The notes under the pieces are model-generated. The model saw only the letters and a list, made by a program, of their open reading frames with translations, had not been told where the DNA came from and made no database searches. Shown here one piece after another: positions 61,385 to 64,000 of a stretch of DNA of 64,000 bases (positions are counted from its first letter, which is position 1; the number at the start of each line of letters is the position of its first letter). A program made the translations under genes and the position numbers. Source of the stretch: JALOLV01 sp046295175 (GTDB lineage: Bacteria; Bacteroidota; Bacteroidia; Cytophagales; Spirosomataceae); NCBI GenBank assembly GCA_046295175.1, contig JBKBNY010000003.1, positions 432,870 through 496,869 on the forward strand, given 5' to 3'.

Positions 61385-61813
61385 TTACTTCTTTATAAAA
61401 ACAATTCTTGTCTTGATGACAACTCCATTATCATTTTCAGAAATCAACCATTCTAAAATATTATTGTTTACTTTGTATTCAAATTTGCTTTTTCCTCCTG
61501 AAGGACCAGTAATATTTAATATGTTTCCATCCAGTGAATAAGTGGAATTACCTTCTAAAAGAACACCCTCAGTTGGACAGTTTGAAGGGGAGTTATTCAA
61601 TAAAGTACCGTCTTTTTCAAAAGTTAATTCAATAAATTTTATACAGGGAGTATCAATAGCGAAGATTTCAAAAATATCTTTCTCTATTGTGCTTCCGGAA
61701 GCTGTAAAAATATTTGAAAGTTTCCAAGTGCCGACAATTGGGTTTATTTTCTCTTTTGAACAACCTAAAAATAGAGTTGTGATGATTATTAAAATTTGTA
61801 CTTTTAATTTCAT
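61385..61813 (-). CDS. Lipocalin-like lipoprotein
   Basis: About 142 residues from the ATG at 61813. A lipoprotein signal (IIITTLFLGCSKE) is followed by NPIVGTWKLSNIF, the usual opening of Bacteroidota lipocalin-like domains, then beta strands with FIELTFEKDGTLL, STYSLDGNILNI and FEYKVNNNILEWLI. Ligand unknown. It lies between attC-like copies 3 and 4. Small lipocalin-like genes are frequent in mobile or accessory regions. Confidence 0.75.
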   Translation of the reverse strand: MKLKVQILIIITTLFLGCSKEKINPIVGTWKLSNIFTASGSTIEKDIFEIFAIDTPCIKFIELTFEKDGTLLNNSPSNCPTEGVLLEGNSTYSLDGNILNITGPSGGKSKFEYKVNNNILEWLISENDNGVVIKTRIVFIKK

Positions 61814-61826
61814 ATAGAATATTTTT

Positions 61827-61928
61827 TCCAACCCAAAGCATTGAGATGGTTGGGTTTTAAATCGGACCGCCGAAGCGGTTAATTAATTGATTTACAATTA
61901 CTTGCCTTTTCTTAATGCGGATGTTGGG
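61827..61928. repeat. attC-like hairpin, copy 4
   Basis: Outer TCCAAC (61827-61832) / GTTGGG (61923-61928); bulged AT; CC/GG; left-bulged AAA; GCATT (61838-61842) / AATGC (61914-61918); inner TAAATC/GATTTA containing ACCGC-CGAA-GCGGT. It lies 13 nt upstream of the lipocalin start. The stretch 61929-62100 beyond it holds no gene. Confidence 0.6.
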
Positions 61929-62111
61929 ACGCACGAATGACGGCAAGCAACGCAGGGACGAAGTCTTTTAGATTTGAAAGTTAATTAACAATTTGGATTT
62001 AAGCAAGAATTTATATTTTTACTTTCAATCTTTTTGAGGTTTGTGGGTTAGGTAAACTAAACGAAGTCACAGGTTCTAAACCTATTCTGGGATAAAGACC
62101 TAATCCTAAAC

Positions 62112-62183
62112 TTCGATAGTAAATACATATAGAAATTTAGAGCTTTTGACTCTGTTATCAAAGACTTATGTGAAGCTATCGAA
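62112..62183 (+). other. Nested hairpin upstream of the IS110 transposase (possible bridge-RNA segment)
   Basis: TTCGATAG (62112-62119) pairs perfectly with CTATCGAA (62176-62183), enclosing an AGAG/CTCT hairpin (62139-62153). IS110-group elements encode a structured bridge RNA in the non-coding end before the transposase. That this is part of it is inference; element ends are not determined. The other non-coding end (63231-63517) is a second possible location. Confidence 0.35.
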
Positions 62184-62228
62184 ATTACCCCTGCCTCTAT
62201 CGTTTAACTTTTTAATTCTCGTAAACGT

Positions 62229-63230
62229 ATGAAAAATAAAATTTGGTTCTTGGGAATGGATGTATCAAAATTAACCATTGATTTCTCTTTGATTGACGCT
62301 ATGGATAAGGTACTTTTGAAAGGTCAGTTTGCCAATAATAAATCAGGAATTACATCTTTGATGAAATCACTTAAAAAAGCTGGTTATGGAAACTCTGATT
62401 CTATACTCTTCGGTATGGAAAATACTGGACTTTACTCTAATCCCTTTAAGGTTTATGCTGTCACTAAAAACTTAGATTTAGTTGTTTCTAATGCCTTTGA
62501 CATTGCTCATTCAAAAGGTATTAAACGAGAAAAATCAGATAGAGCAGATGCTTACTTGGTGGCTCAATATCTCAGAAAAAACCTACCAACAATCAGAATT
62601 TATGTGCCTGATAATGAATCTGTTACAAAATTAAAGCGATTGCAGACTGCTCGTCAATTACTACTTAAACAGAAGCATCAAATTGAAAGACATATCAACG
62701 AAATGAAAAACTTTATTTCTCCAAAAGAACATATCATTTTAGAGAAATCTTTAAACGATTCTATTGTTGGTTTGGCAAAAAGCATTGTCAAAATTGAGAA
62801 AGAAATTGATGAGGTTATCATTAGTAATGAAAGCATTGAAAACAACAGAGAATTAATTGAAAGTATTCCTGGGGTTAGTAAACAGACTGCCATTGCACTA
62901 ATCACAGCAACAAATAATTTTGATACGATTACAGACCCAAGAAAAATCGCATGTCATGCAGGTGTGGCTCCATTTAAAAAAGAATCAGGCACAAGCATGA
63001 AAAATGTGCCAAGAGTTTGTCATTTAGCCAACAAAAGATTAAAAGTTGCTTTGCACATGGCTGCTCTATCGGCTGTCAAGTGGTGTCTTCCTATCAGGCT
63101 ATTTTATGAACGAAAAGTAAACGAGGGAAAGAACAAAATGTCTGCTTTAAATGCCGTAAGAAACAAGATTTTGCATATTTTTGCGGCTCTTATTCGCAAA
63201 CAAGAAAAATTTAACTTTTCCGTGAACTAA
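62229..63230 (+). CDS. IS110-family transposase
   Basis: A 333-residue transposase. The N-terminal RuvC-like domain has the DEDD tetrad D11 (GMDVSK), E64 (GMENTG), D104 and D107 (SDRADA). A coiled linker (130-200) leads to the Transposase_20 domain with IESIPGVSKQTA (near 210), HAGVAPFKKESGTSMK (S253 the likely catalytic serine) and a helical end. Both catalytic parts are intact, so the element may be active. IS110 elements lack terminal inverted repeats, so the ends cannot be read by eye. Confidence 0.95.
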   Translation: MKNKIWFLGMDVSKLTIDFSLIDAMDKVLLKGQFANNKSGITSLMKSLKKAGYGNSDSILFGMENTGLYSNPFKVYAVTKNLDLVVSNAFDIAHSKGIKREKSDRADAYLVAQYLRKNLPTIRIYVPDNESVTKLKRLQTARQLLLKQKHQIERHINEMKNFISPKEHIILEKSLNDSIVGLAKSIVKIEKEIDEVIISNESIENNRELIESIPGVSKQTAIALITATNNFDTITDPRKIACHAGVAPFKKESGTSMKNVPRVCHLANKRLKVALHMAALSAVKWCLPIRLFYERKVNEGKNKMSALNAVRNKILHIFAALIRKQEKFNFSVN

Positions 63231-63517
63231 AAACTTGTTTTTATCATAGAAATCCCCGATTGATTTTTGAAAACCAACCAAACAAAAACAAATTTAGTAA
63301 CTATTTGGAGAAAAGCAAGCACTTCTTGAAAAAAGGTAGTAGCTGTCGACCGATAAGTTGAAGACCCCTTGAAACCGCTCTAATATCTGGTCGCAGTGAT
63401 GCTTGAAGACCACTTAAATAAACTTAAAGAGAACTCGTCCAACAATAAACTTACAATATAAAAGAAATTTTTTAAATAATTTGTCATTTGGGTATTGTTA
63501 GGCTAACTTTACATTCA
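63231..63517. other. Non-coding flank of the IS110 transposase and DUF6934 promoter
   Basis: No gene is seen. The stretch 63330-63420 has repeated TTGAAGACC (63359 and 63402) and GC-rich islands in an AT-rich background, as a structured RNA might. At its end TTTG (63480-63483), 20 bp, TAACTTTA (63504-63511) form a promoter whose predicted start coincides with the DUF6934 ATG, so that mRNA may be leaderless. Confidence 0.45.
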
Positions 63518-63943
63518 ATGAAACAGCAATATTATAAATATCTTAGAGATGAGGATTGTCTTTGGTTTGAGTTTGAAAGTGTGAGCAATCAAAAAACTGT
63601 GAGAAAAATTGTGGTTTACACACCTTTTCAAGATAATCCAGATGTTTTTAATTTAGCACTTGCCGATGCTCTTTCAGATGGTTCATATAGTGATAAGACT
63701 GTTACGAACAATGAAGATATGGAAAAAGTCATGGCGACTGTCATTAGAACAATGCTCCGTTTCTTCGAGAAGTACCCAACCAAGATGGTATATGTAGAAG
63801 GTAGCACAGCAGAAAGAACTCGACTTTACCGTATTATCATTTCGAGAGAATTGTCTGAAATCGAAAAAATTTTCACTATGAACTTGTTTAGGATTTTGTA
63901 TTTATGTTTATTTTTCTTAGAAAACAGACTGCAAAAGCGATAA
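63518..63943 (+). CDS. DUF6934 family protein with an apparently disrupted C-terminus
   Basis: A 141-residue protein from the ATG at 63518. Residues 1-125 follow the DUF6934 pattern well (YYKYLRDEDCLWFEFES, KIVVYTPF, FNLALADALSDGSYSDK, TRLYRIIISRELSEIEKIF). The last 20 residues (NLFRILYLCLFFLENRLQKR) are hydrophobic and unlike the family. In another frame, from 63904, FIFLRKQTAKA resembles the family's usual ending and stays open to the window edge, so a small deletion with frameshift is likely. Function unknown. Confidence 0.7.
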   Translation: MKQQYYKYLRDEDCLWFEFESVSNQKTVRKIVVYTPFQDNPDVFNLALADALSDGSYSDKTVTNNEDMEKVMATVIRTMLRFFEKYPTKMVYVEGSTAERTRLYRIIISRELSEIEKIFTMNLFRILYLCLFFLENRLQKR

Positions 63944-64000
63944 AATTAAACGCGACCCAATTTTCCGCCTTAGTTTCATATCGAATCAAAAGTGCTTTAA

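Noticed and set aside
58978..62228. Complete integron
   Set aside because: No tyrosine integrase with the integron-specific patch, attI site or Pc promoter is visible in the window; only attC-like hairpins are.

Overview
The window looks like the chromosome of an aerobic, AT-rich member of the Bacteroidota, probably Cytophagales (Emticicia/Arcicella/Runella-like; this is inferred from gene content, not from a marker gene). The signs are two SusC/SusD pairs, a fused CcoN-CcoO oxidase subunit, promoter-like TAnnTTTG -7 elements, and families largely restricted to this phylum (DUF6169, DUF6934, HYC_CC_PP, REC-CRP fusions).

Layout. 1-10.9 kb: the end of an L-rhamnose/lactate operon (aldolase-dehydrogenase fusion, sugar isomerase, a DUF6169 pair, LutABC) followed by a SusC/SusD pair. 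Together these can import a deoxy-sugar-containing glycan, cleave the sugar phosphate, oxidise lactaldehyde to lactate and lactate to pyruvate. 10.9-31.9 kb: a microaerobic respiration region. It holds a PAS kinase with a REC-CRP regulator, universal stress proteins, a TauE transporter, a desaturase, cbb3 maturation genes (HMA protein, CcoI, CcoS), an OmpR-type two-component system with a striking TTAAG-repeat operator, and the cbb3 operon ccoNO-Q-P-G-fixH-TauE-like. 32-33.5 kb: a two-repeat DUF4394 lipoprotein.

33.6-45.2 kb: a minus-strand copper-handling cluster (multicopper oxidase-CopB fusion, CopZ, CopA ATPase, DUF2911/DUF3347 fusion, secreted HMA protein, YncE-like propeller, HMA-AraC regulator, TonB receptor, HYC_CC_PP protein). 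Its two transcription units share an identical 19-bp element at an identical distance from their -7 boxes. A small MITE-like element sits at the copZ stop codon, and a tRNA-Arg gene flanks the cluster.

45.6-58.5 kb: a Tat-exported Gfo/Idh/MocA oxidoreductase, a DctA-like symporter, small proteins, a second SusC/SusD pair, an amidohydrolase-fold protein without its usual metal motif, an MBL-fold hydrolase and katG. 58.6-62 kb: an accessory stretch of three single genes on the same strand, separated by four imperfect hairpins with one shared architecture that resembles integron attC sites. 62.2-64 kb: an IS110-family transposase with non-coding flanks that could carry a bridge RNA, then a DUF6934 gene whose 3' end looks disrupted.

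Most notable: the attC-like cassette array; the duplicated TTAAG operator, one copy of which drives a terminator-bounded interval with no protein gene (candidate regulatory RNA); and the shared copper operator next to an HMA-AraC fusion regulator.
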